Source of the DNA: Bifidobacterium stellenboschense
Lineage (GTDB): Bacteria; Actinomycetota; Actinomycetes; Actinomycetales; Bifidobacteriaceae
Direction of reading: 5' to 3'
NCBI RefSeq assembly: GCF_000741785.1
Contig: NZ_JGZP01000014.1
Span: 124,001-188,000 of the forward strand
DNA: 64,000 bases
Below are positions 53,466-60,562 of the stretch, piece by piece. The first letter of the stretch is position 1, and each line of letters opens with the position of its first letter. The notes under the pieces are model-generated. The model searched no databases and had not been told where the DNA came from. It was given only the letters and a program-made list of their open reading frames with translations. The position numbers were made by a program, and so were the translations under genes.

Positions 53466-54197
53466 ATGAACGGCGAAACCGTCAGCCAGTGGAACGCCAA
53501 GCGCGGGGCGATGCTCGGCGTGCAGGTGTTCGCGTACGCGTTGCTTATCGTAATCGGCGCCGTATGGGCCTTGGCCGACACCGGTGCCGGCATCATCGCG
53601 ATGATGATCGCGACTGTGCTGCTGGCGGTCGTGCTCGTGCTGTTCCACGTGTACTGGCCGTTCCGCGCGACCATCATCGATCGTGTGATCGGACTGGTCG
53701 CCGGAGCACTGTCGCTCGTATTCGTCACCTTCCCCGCAGCAGGAAAACTGTTCATGGTGAACGACGATTCCCGCGCCGTCCTGTTCGACGCCAACTCCGC
53801 CGAAATCCGCTGGGCGGCCGCCGTCGCCGGACTGCTCGTCGTCCTCACCATCGTCTCGTTCGGACGGCAGATGCTGCGCGAGGAGCGTTCTCACCTCATC
53901 CGCGCCCTGTCGCATTGCGTGACCGGCGGTGCTGCGGCGATCTCGCTGGCCGGCTGGTTGTTCTTCCCCTACGTGGTGGCCGGGGCAATCACCGCGCCGA
54001 CGATCCTGTTCGCGGGCGTGGTCGCGGTGATGGTGCTGTTCGCGCTCGTGCTCGCCTACGCTTCCGTGTGGTGGCTCAGGGAGCTTGACGCCGATCCGGC
54101 GCAGCGCGCCCCGTGGATCGGCGTCGCGCTGCTGCCCGTCATGTTCTTCGGACTCGTCTCCTTCGCCGCCGCCCTGTTCCTCCAGATCGTCGGCTGA
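53466..54197 (+). CDS. Multi-pass membrane protein of unknown function
   Basis: 243 residues. About seven hydrophobic helices: GVQVFAYALLIVIGAVWAL, IIAMMIATVLLAVVLVLF, VIGLVAGALSLVFVTFPAA, WAAAVAGLLVVLTIVSF, AAISLAGWLFFPYVVAGAI, LFAGVVAVMVLFALVLAYA, LLPVMFFGLVSFAAALFLQI. A polar loop MLREERSHLIRALSH lies mid-protein. No conserved motif was recognised. ATG 53466 follows CGGGAGTGTGGAT. The frame upstream runs through a family II repeat and is rejected as coding. It converges with mntP. Confidence 0.75.
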   Translation: MNGETVSQWNAKRGAMLGVQVFAYALLIVIGAVWALADTGAGIIAMMIATVLLAVVLVLFHVYWPFRATIIDRVIGLVAGALSLVFVTFPAAGKLFMVNDDSRAVLFDANSAEIRWAAAVAGLLVVLTIVSFGRQMLREERSHLIRALSHCVTGGAAAISLAGWLFFPYVVAGAITAPTILFAGVVAVMVLFALVLAYASVWWLRELDADPAQRAPWIGVALLPVMFFGLVSFAAALFLQIVG

Positions 54198-54216
54198 GAA
54201 GCGATTCGCGCACGAT

Positions 54217-54262
54217 CTCTCCCTCCGTCGCCTTCGGTGCCTCCCTTGTCAGGGGGAGGGGG
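54217..54262 (+). repeat. Double-hairpin element, family II
   Basis: CTCTCCCTCCGTC-GCC-TTC-GGTGCCTCCCTTGTCAGGGGGAGG, between two convergent genes. May serve as a shared terminator. Confidence 0.75.
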
Positions 54263-54272
54263 AAACCGGCAC

Positions 54273-54851
54273 TCAGAACGCGATGATGCCCAGGTGCTCG
54301 AGCAGCACCTTGACGCCGATGAGAATCAGCACGACGCCGCCGGCGATCTGCGCCGGAATCTGCCAACGGGAGCCGAACACGCGGCCGATGTAGATGCCGG
54401 CAATCGAAAACAGGCCCGTCACCACACCCATCGCGGCGACCGTGAACGCGATGTTGATCTTCATCAATCCCAGGCTCACGCCGACCGCGAACGCGTCGAT
54501 GCTGCACGCCACCGCAAGCGGCAGCATGTGCTTCCAGTCAAAGTCGGGGGTCTCCTTCGCATCCTCCTCAGGCTCCTCGAACGCCTCGCGGATCATGTTG
54601 CCGCCGATCACGGCCAGCAGGATGAAGATGATCCAATGATCCACGCTCGTCACATAGGAGGCGAACGTGGAGGCGGCGAAGATGCCGAGCAGCGGGAACA
54701 GCGCCTGGAAACCACCGAACCACAGGCCGCATTTGAGGGCGTCCACGAACCGCGCCTTCTTCACGGTCAGGCCCTTGCCGATGGACACGGCGAACGCGTC
54801 CATCGCGACGGAAACGGAAATCAGCAACGATTGGATGATCATCGAAATCAT
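54273..54851 (-). CDS. mntP: Manganese efflux pump MntP
   Basis: 192 residues, six membrane helices. The two-fold repeat of the family is plain: AMDAFAVSIGKGL near the start and SIDAFAVGVSLGL in the second half, each with the metal-binding Asp. It exports Mn(II). An acidic cytoplasmic loop (EEPEEDAKETPDF) lies between. No Shine-Dalgarno is evident before ATG 54851. A structured leader hairpin lies at 54878-54893; manganese exporters often have a yybP-ykoY riboswitch, but I do not see its consensus. Confidence 0.93.
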   Translation of the reverse strand: MISMIIQSLLISVSVAMDAFAVSIGKGLTVKKARFVDALKCGLWFGGFQALFPLLGIFAASTFASYVTSVDHWIIFILLAVIGGNMIREAFEEPEEDAKETPDFDWKHMLPLAVACSIDAFAVGVSLGLMKINIAFTVAAMGVVTGLFSIAGIYIGRVFGSRWQIPAQIAGGVVLILIGVKVLLEHLGIIAF

Positions 54852-54870
54852 GGTGTGTGCGTGAATGGTT

Positions 54871-54905
54871 CATCCCGCGGCGGTTCTCCGCCGTCCCGCA
54901 GGATG
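54871..54905 (-). other. Hairpin in the mntP leader
   Basis: CGGCGG-TTCT-CCGCCG (54878-54893) inside an outer CATCC/GGATG pair. Unknown role. Confidence 0.45.
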
Positions 54906-55123
54906 GGCCTCGACCAGCGTTCCCACACGCCGCCTACGCCTAGGTGAAATTACGGTACTCGATTATATACGGGATTACAGGGCTCTTCGCATTGTGGCGT
55001 GTGACTGTGTGGTCGTTTGACCGTGTGGCTGTGTGGCTGTGTGGCCGTGTGGCTGTGATTTCCGTCTCTCCTCCTGCCGGCGGGAAGTGGCGATTATCCG
55101 CAGATGTACTGCGGATGATGAGC

Positions 55124-55172
55124 ATTCCCCTCCCACTAGCGGGAGGCGGCGCATGGCTCCGGAGGGTGGCCG
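55124..55172 (-). repeat. Double-hairpin element, family II
   Basis: CCCCTCCCACTAGCGGGAGG then CGGCGCATGGCTCCGGAGGG. A further reverse copy lies at 55324-55367 (CCTCCCGCTGGTGGGAGG, then CGCGCAGCGCCGGAGGGTGG). Confidence 0.75.
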
Positions 55173-55558
55173 GCGATGGCATACCGCCGTCGTGTCCGGC
55201 CGATACCGGCGGTGTTCGTTGACGTAGCCACCTCCACCCGGTTCACGCCGGGAGCCCCGCCGGTGGGGCAAAGGAATCGTGGTGCTGTGGTGCCGGACCA
55301 TACGGCTGCAGCTTTCTTATCTTCCTCCCGCTGGTGGGAGGTGGCGCGCAGCGCCGGAGGGTGGTCACGAGTCGGAGTCCGATGCGTCCGCCGGCATGGG
55401 ACTGGTTGTTCGCGCGTGGGCCGGTTGTTTCGGATGTGGCCGGTTCATTTCGGTTATGGGCCGGCCGTTTCGGTTAATGGGGCTGGTCGTTTTCGGGGCG
55501 TGTGCGGCGGATGCGCGCGGCGCGTGGCTCCCGAACCCGCGTCCCATCCGGTACTGCT

Positions 55559-55910
55559 CCACAACACGCGCCGGAGAGCCTGTTGTGGAGCGGCATTCCG
55601 CCGCAACTCCCGCGGAAACCCCTGTTCTCAGCGTTCCGGGCCCGTATGGTGCGCCACAACTCACCGGAATCCCGGTTCCCGCCCCTGTTGTGGAGCGGGC
55701 CCGCTCCACAACAGCCGCCGGTATCGTTCCCACCGCATGTTGTGGAGCAGCCGGGCCCTCAAATCGCGCCACAACTCCCACGAACCGCCTTCCACGGCCG
55801 TGTTGTGGAGCGCCACCGTGCCACAACACGATCCCCGCATGCCGTTGTGGAGCACCGTCACCCCTACGACCGCCCCACGGCATGAATTCCGCACGTCGTG
55901 TAGTGGAGCA
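55559..55910. repeat. Array of GTTGTGGAGC and CCACAAC words
   Basis: TGTTGTGGAGC (or one mismatch) starts at 55581, 55686, 55738, 55801, 55843 and 55899. CCACAAC starts at 55559, 55654, 55706, 55769 and 55821. The two words are reverse complements at their core and alternate, so successive hairpins can form. Several distances (105, 63, 42) are multiples of 21; others are 52 or 56. Confidence 0.8.
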
Positions 55911-55959
55911 TCGCCGCGCCCCGCGGCACGAATCGACACAGCGAGTGGAGCTCGAAAAC

Positions 55960-56090
55960 GCCCCCTGGCCCGAGAACACCCCCCGGCTCGAGAACGCCCT
56001 GGCCCGAGAACGCCCCCGGTCCAAGAACGCCCCCGGTCCAAGAACGCCACCTGGCCTGAGAACGTCCCAGCCCGAGAACGCCCGGCCCGA
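55960..56090. repeat. Irregular CCCGAGAACGCC repeat tract
   Basis: Repeated variants of GGCCCGAGAACGCCC and GGTCCAAGAACGCC at roughly 15-20 base intervals, directly before the 61-bp array. Non-coding low complexity. Confidence 0.7.
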
Positions 56091-56125
56091 AGGCTGCCCA
56101 CCGCATCACCCCAGGCGTTCGCCAC

Positions 56126-56810
56126 CGGCGTCACAAATCCCGGAGAACAGCCCCATCGTCCGGGATTCCTGACGCTGGGAGCGTCTCAGCGTCACAAATC
56201 CCGGACGAAGCCGCTCATCTCCGTAATCCGGGACGTTGGGAGCGGCTCAGCGTCCCGGGTTACGGACGACGCCGCCCGTTTCCCGAATTGGGGACGTTGG
56301 GAGGGGCTCAGCGTCCCGGGTTACGGACGAAGCCGCTCATCTCCTGAATCCGGGACGCTGGGAGAGGGCTCAGCATCCCGGATTACGGACGAGGCCGCTC
56401 ATTTCCCGAATCTGGGACACTGGGAAAGGCTCAGCGTCCCGGGTTACGGATGATGCCGCTCATTTCCCGAATCTGGGACACTGGGAAAGGCTCAGCGTCC
56501 CGGGTTACGGATGATGCCGCTCATCTCCTGAATCCGGGACATTGAGCGCGGAACTCAGCGTCAGAAATCCCGGACGACGGGGCCATTCTCCGGAATATGT
56601 GATGCTGAGAGCGTCTCAGCATCCCGGATTACGGATGATGCCGCCCGTTTCCCGAATTGGGGACGTTGGGAGCGGCTCAGCATCCCGGGTTACGGACGAG
56701 GCCGCTCATTTCCCGAATTGGGGACGTTGGGAGAGACGTTGGGAGCGGCTCAGCATCCCGGATTACGGACGAGGCCATTGTTCTCCGAGATTTGTGACGC
56801 CGGGGCGGAT
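56126..56810 (+). repeat. 61-bp tandem repeat array (about 11 units)
   Basis: The word CTCAG marking each unit starts at 56185, 56246, 56307, 56369, 56430, 56491, 56554, 56615, 56676 and 56749: steps of 61, 61, 62, 61, 61, 63, 61, 61 and 73. A unit reads roughly CTCAGCGTCCCGGGTTACGG, then ACGAAGCCGCTCATTTCCCG, then AATCTGGGACACTGGGAAAGG. Each has inverted-repeat pieces (TCCCG near the middle, GGGA after it). The last step contains a 12-bp internal duplication. Confidence 0.92.
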
Positions 56811-56837
56811 ATCGGCGGATATCGTCCCGCCGTGGCG

Positions 56838-57095
56838 GGACCACCCTCCGGCGCCGCGCGCCACCTCCCGCCAGCGGGAGGGAAGAAACGAGGAGCTGCT
56901 CGTGCGCGTCGCCTCCTTCCGGTGGGAGGGGATGGCATGCCGCCAATCCCTTTGCCCCCGCCGGCGGGGCTCCCGGCGTGAGCCGGATGGGGGGGTGGGC
57001 GTCAACGACACCGCCAGTATCGGCCGGACACGACGGCGGTATGCCATCGCCGACCACCCTTCGGCGCTGCGCGTCGCCTCCCGCCAGAGCGGGAG
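56838..57095 (+). repeat. Family II elements and a variant between 56838 and 57095
   Basis: 56838-56882: CCACCCTCCGGCGC-CGC-GCGCCACCTCCCGCCAGCGGGAGG. 56953-56998: reverse variant of the CCCGC/GCGGG type. 57047-57095: CACCCTTCGGCGC..GCGTCGCCTCCCGCCAGAGCGGGAGG. Confidence 0.75.
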
Positions 57096-57224
57096 GCGGA
57101 TGGGGAGAGCCAGAGCCGCATGGGGCGTACACGTCCAAACACGACGAGTCGGTTGAGAGGTCATGGTTTGGGGCCATGGGAATCGCCGGCAACAAACGAC
57201 TGAGGGGTAGCCGGATGCTTGGAT

Positions 57225-57278
57225 CCGTGCTACCCCTCAGTCCCGCTTTGCGGGCCAGCTCCCCTGCAAGGGAAGCCT
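57225..57278 (+). repeat. Double-hairpin element, family I, next to ppa
   Basis: GCTACCCCTCAGTCCCGC-TTT-GCGGGCCAGCTCCCCTGCAAGGGAAGC, ending 12 bases beyond the ppa stop codon. Probably serves as its terminator. Confidence 0.75.
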
Positions 57279-57290
57279 AATCAATCGGCG

Positions 57291-57785
57291 TCACTTGGCG
57301 GAGTTGGCGAGGCGCTCGCGCGCTTCCTTGATCTCCTTCTCGGCGACGTCCGCGCCGGTCCAGTAGTCGCCCGGGAGGACTTCCTTGTTGGGCTCAAGGG
57401 CCTTGTACTGCTCGAAGAAGTGCTTGATCTCCTTGAGGTGGTACTCGTTGACGTCCTTGACGTCCTGGATGTCGTCGTAGCGGACGTCGGCCGGCACGCA
57501 CAGCACCTTGTCGTCGCCGCCCTCTTCGTCCTCCATGTGGTACAGGCCCACGGCGCGGCACTCGATGACGCAGCCCGGGAACACGGAGTTGCGGACCATG
57601 ACGAGCGCGTCCAGCGGATCGCCATCCTCGCCCAGCGTGCCCTCGATGTAGCCGTAATCATCCGGGTAGCCCATGGCGGTGAACAGCTCGCGGTCCAGGA
57701 AGACGCGGCCCGTCTCCTGGTCGACTTCGTACTTGTTCTTCGAACCGCGCGGGATCTCGACCACGACGTTGAAGGTTTCAGCCAT
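57291..57785 (-). CDS. ppa: Inorganic pyrophosphatase
   Basis: 164 residues, family I soluble pyrophosphatase. VVVEIPRGSKNKYEVD, FLDRELFTAMGYPDDYGYIEGTLGEDGDPLDALV with the metal-binding Asp residues (DGDPLDALV), and the C-terminal ALEPNKEV region are conserved. It drives biosynthesis by hydrolysing pyrophosphate. AAGGAGAAACC precedes ATG 57785. Downstream of glgE on the same strand, but a strong terminator lies between them, so ppa probably has its own promoter. Confidence 0.96.
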   Translation of the reverse strand: MAETFNVVVEIPRGSKNKYEVDQETGRVFLDRELFTAMGYPDDYGYIEGTLGEDGDPLDALVMVRNSVFPGCVIECRAVGLYHMEDEEGGDDKVLCVPADVRYDDIQDVKDVNEYHLKEIKHFFEQYKALEPNKEVLPGDYWTGADVAEKEIKEARERLANSAK

Positions 57786-57851
57786 TTTCGGTTTCTCCTT
57801 GATTGGTTGTTGTTCGCTAATCACCTTACCGCGAAACACGCGGCGGACGTA

Positions 57852-57888
57852 ACCCGGGCCGGCCCGCATCGGACGGGTCGGCCCGGGT
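57852..57888 (-). terminator. Terminator of glgE
   Basis: ACCCGGGCCGGCCCG pairs with CGGGTCGGCCCGGGT (one G-T pair), seven-base loop, 17 bases past the glgE stop. Confidence 0.85.
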
Positions 57889-57904
57889 CACGCGGCGGAC
57901 GGAA

Positions 57905-60166
57905 TCACTCGCCGTACTCGTGCACGACGGTGAACACGTGCGCGACGTCCGCCCACGGGGCGAGCGAGACGAAGTTGTCCCAGCTCCAGGCGAAGTCGCG
58001 GCCGGTCAACTCGTCGCGCAGGTGCGCGCCCCACTTCGGATCGACGTCGAACTCGGGCATCTCGAAGTGGACCATCGCCTGATGCGCGTTGTGGCAGTCG
58101 AGGTTGACGACCACGATCAAGGTCTCCGGCTTGCCGGACTTCGTCAGGTTGGCCGGCGTGTGGCGGGCGAATGCGAGGATGTTTGGGTCGCTGGTCTCCA
58201 GCACGTGCAGGTTGTGGTAGCTGAACGCCTCCACGTGCTCGCGGCGGATGCGGTTCAGTGAGGTGAGCAGCTCGGCGATGCCGAACTTGTCGGCCTCGGA
58301 CCAGTCGCGCACCTTGATCTCGTACTTCTCGTTGTTGCGCTGCTCCTCGAAGCCGTCGCGCTGCTGGTTCTCGATCAGCTCGAAGCCGTTGTAGATGCCC
58401 CAGCTCGGCGAGCCCATCGCGGCGAGCACGGCGCGCACCGCGTGGCCGGCGATGCCGTTGTCGCGCACGTAGGCGGTGAGGATGTCCGGCGTGGTCGGCC
58501 AGAACGTGTTGTGCTGGTAGTAGCCGTCGTCGCCGTTCGTGGTGCCGAGGTACTCCTCCAGCTCCTCCTTCGTGTTGCGCCACGGGAAGTAGCAGTGCGA
58601 CTGGGTGAAGCCCACGTAGCTCAGCGCGCGCATCATGCCCGGGCGGGTGAACGCCTCGGCGAGGAACAGCACCTCCGGATGCTTCTTCGTGACCGCGGCG
58701 ATGACGTCCTGCCAGAAGCGCACCGGCTTCGTGTGCGGGTTGTCGACGCGGAAGATCGTCACGCCCGCCTCGATCCACAGATCCATGACGCGTTCGACCT
58801 CGCGTTCGATGCCCGGCATATCCGCGTTGAAGTCGATCGGGTAGATGTCCTGGTACTTCTTCGGCGGGTTCTCGGCGAACGCGATCGTGCCGTCCGGCTT
58901 GGTGCGGAACCAGTTCGGATGCGCCTTCACCCACGGGTGGTCGGGCGAGCACTGGAGAGCGAAGTCGAGCGCGACCTCCAGACCCAGCTCATGCGCCTTC
59001 GCGCACAGGGCCTTGAAGTCGTCCATCGTGCCGAGCAGCGGGTCGACGGTGTCGTGGCCGCCGAGCGAGCTGCCGATGCCGAACGGCGAACCCGGATCGT
59101 CCGGGCCGGCGTTCAGCGAGTTGTCCTTGCCCTTGCGGTTCGTCACGCCGATCGGGAAGATCGGCGGCAGGTACACGATGTCGAAGCCCTCGGCCTTCGC
59201 GCGCTCCAGGCCGGAGACGGAGGTCTTCAGCGTGCCCTGCACGATCTTGCCGGTCTCCTCGTCCACGTACGCGCCTTCGGAACGCGGGAAGAACTGGTAC
59301 CAGGCGGCGAAGCTGGACTTCGGGCGCTGGACCAGGAAGCGCTGCGGGGCGCTCTCCGACAGGCCGTCGCGCAGCGGGTTCGTCTCATGCAGCTCGGCGA
59401 CCTCGGCGGTCGTGGCGGCGGCGAGACGATCCTCGGGGGAGAGGGTCTCGTCGGCCATCGTCTTCGCGGCGGCCTCGAGCACCTTGCGCTGGGCGGCCTT
59501 GAGCTTCGCGTCCGGGGTGTGCGCCCAGCGGTCGAGCAGCTGCGCGCCGGAGATCAGCGCGTTCTCGACGTCGTCGTTCACCTTCACCTTGATGGTGGCG
59601 TCGTGCAGCCAGGAACGGTAGGTGTCCTCCCAGCCTTCGACGGTGACGGACCATTCGCCCAGCTGACGCTTGATCTGCGCGAACTCCGGCTCCCACGGCT
59701 TCACGTCGGAGTGCTCGCCGCAGGTGAGGGTCACGGCCCAACGGTCGAGGCCCGGGTTGACGCAGGTCATCGGGATGCGCTGCATCTCCTTGCCGCGGTG
59801 GTTGCGCACGACAGCGGTGGCGCCCACCTTGGTACGGCCCTCGATGAACACCTGCGCGGTGACCTCGAACGGCTCGCCCAGCTCGACGCGCGCCGGGTAC
59901 ACGCCGCGCTCCTCGTTCGGCGTGACGTCCAGGATGTTGATGCGGCCGAACTGGCCCGGTTCGGTGACCGGAATCGACTGCGCCGGAGTCTCGCCCACGA
60001 CGGTCACCGCGACTTGGGTGGGCTTCGCGGCCTTGCGACGGCGCGCGGTGGTCCTCTTCCTCGTGGTCTTGGTCTTGGCGCCCTTCTCCGCCTCGACCTC
60101 GTTCTTCTCCTCTGCCTTCGTATCGGCCATGGCGTTGTTCATCTCGCTGCTGGTCGTCTTCGACAT
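57905..60166 (-). CDS. glgE: Alpha-1,4-glucan:maltose-1-phosphate maltosyltransferase
   Basis: 753 residues from ATG 60166, directly after AAGGAGGAGG. Residues 1-60 are a Lys/Arg/Ala/Glu-rich disordered lead. The N-terminal beta domain (about 70-190, GRINILDVTPNEERGVYPARVELGEPFEV) and helical segment are followed by the GH13_3 barrel: FDIVYLPPIFPIG, NPPKKYQDIYPIDF, FRVDNPHTKPVRFW (nucleophile Asp), VLFLAEAFTRP (acid/base Glu) and the C-terminal domain. GlgE extends glucans with maltose 1-phosphate, usually made from trehalose. No trehalose genes lie nearby. The upstream frame extension to 60586 is not GlgE-like. A LacI-type palindrome and DnaA-box-like sites lie 160-230 bases upstream. Confidence 0.95.
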   Translation of the reverse strand: MSKTTSSEMNNAMADTKAEEKNEVEAEKGAKTKTTRKRTTARRRKAAKPTQVAVTVVGETPAQSIPVTEPGQFGRINILDVTPNEERGVYPARVELGEPFEVTAQVFIEGRTKVGATAVVRNHRGKEMQRIPMTCVNPGLDRWAVTLTCGEHSDVKPWEPEFAQIKRQLGEWSVTVEGWEDTYRSWLHDATIKVKVNDDVENALISGAQLLDRWAHTPDAKLKAAQRKVLEAAAKTMADETLSPEDRLAAATTAEVAELHETNPLRDGLSESAPQRFLVQRPKSSFAAWYQFFPRSEGAYVDEETGKIVQGTLKTSVSGLERAKAEGFDIVYLPPIFPIGVTNRKGKDNSLNAGPDDPGSPFGIGSSLGGHDTVDPLLGTMDDFKALCAKAHELGLEVALDFALQCSPDHPWVKAHPNWFRTKPDGTIAFAENPPKKYQDIYPIDFNADMPGIEREVERVMDLWIEAGVTIFRVDNPHTKPVRFWQDVIAAVTKKHPEVLFLAEAFTRPGMMRALSYVGFTQSHCYFPWRNTKEELEEYLGTTNGDDGYYQHNTFWPTTPDILTAYVRDNGIAGHAVRAVLAAMGSPSWGIYNGFELIENQQRDGFEEQRNNEKYEIKVRDWSEADKFGIAELLTSLNRIRREHVEAFSYHNLHVLETSDPNILAFARHTPANLTKSGKPETLIVVVNLDCHNAHQAMVHFEMPEFDVDPKWGAHLRDELTGRDFAWSWDNFVSLAPWADVAHVFTVVHEYGE

Positions 60167-60296
60167 GGCGACCTCCTCCTTACTTCTCACGCGTATCGCG
60201 CGGCCATGATGTGGTGCGGTCGCACGACTTGGATGTGCCACGGCACCCATTGTAGGGGCGGGTATGCCGGAAATACAGCCTTTTCGGCCCGTCGCG

Positions 60297-60399
60297 GTGG
60301 ATAACCCGGTGGACGGGCGACAACGTTTGTGGACAACCCGGCCGCGGGCCACCCCGAATCGGCGGAATGTGGACAAGCAAACGTTTGAACTTATCCACA
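60297..60399. promoter_or_regulatory. Cluster of DnaA-box-like sites upstream of glgE
   Basis: TTATCCACA (60391-60399) is a perfect consensus box. GTGGATAAC (60297-60305) is near-perfect on the other strand. TGTGGACAA occurs at 60328-60336 and 60368-60376, each beside an AACGTTTG word. Confidence 0.5.
60378..60387. promoter_or_regulatory. LacI-family-type operator candidate
   Basis: CAAACGTTTG is a perfect ten-base palindrome with the central CG typical of LacI-family operators. A similar CAACGTTTG is at 60321-60329. It lies between divergent glgE and a surface protein gene; a sugar-responsive regulator is inferred. Confidence 0.5.
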
Positions 60400-60562
60400 A
60401 CACGCCCGGCGGCGGGGGCTCCGACCACAGGCCCCGGAAAACCGTTGGCGTGAAGCCGAAACCGGCCATGATGAAAGGCGTCCGTCCACCGGTTGCGGCG
60501 GACGGCGACGGCAGGGTGCGCGCGACGTCCGCGCGTACCCGGGACAGGGAAGGACCAAGAAC

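Larger units (their letters stand above)
54894..57290. other. 2.4-kb gene-free repeat region
   Basis: No credible gene on either strand. Contents in order: TGTGGCTG-type 8-bp repeats (55000-55055); family II elements (55124-55172 reverse, 55324-55367 reverse); a GTTGTGGAGC/CCACAAC array (55559-55910); a C-rich CCCGAGAACGCCCC array (55960-56090); the 61-bp tandem array (56126-56810); family II elements (56838-56882, 57047-57095); a family I-like variant (56953-56998); a family I element (57225-57275). Period lengths that are not multiples of three rule out a repetitive protein. Confidence 0.75.

Noticed and set aside
54852..54960. yybP-ykoY manganese riboswitch upstream of mntP
   Set aside because: Expected by function, and hairpins exist, but I could not find the conserved riboswitch core sequences.
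55176..56453. 425-codon frame through the repeat island
   Set aside because: The repeat period of 61 is not a codon multiple, the composition is low-complexity, and there is no ribosome site or recognisable domain.
56126..56810. CRISPR array at the 61-bp repeat
   Set aside because: The whole 61-bp unit is conserved with scattered changes, so there are no spacers; no cas genes.
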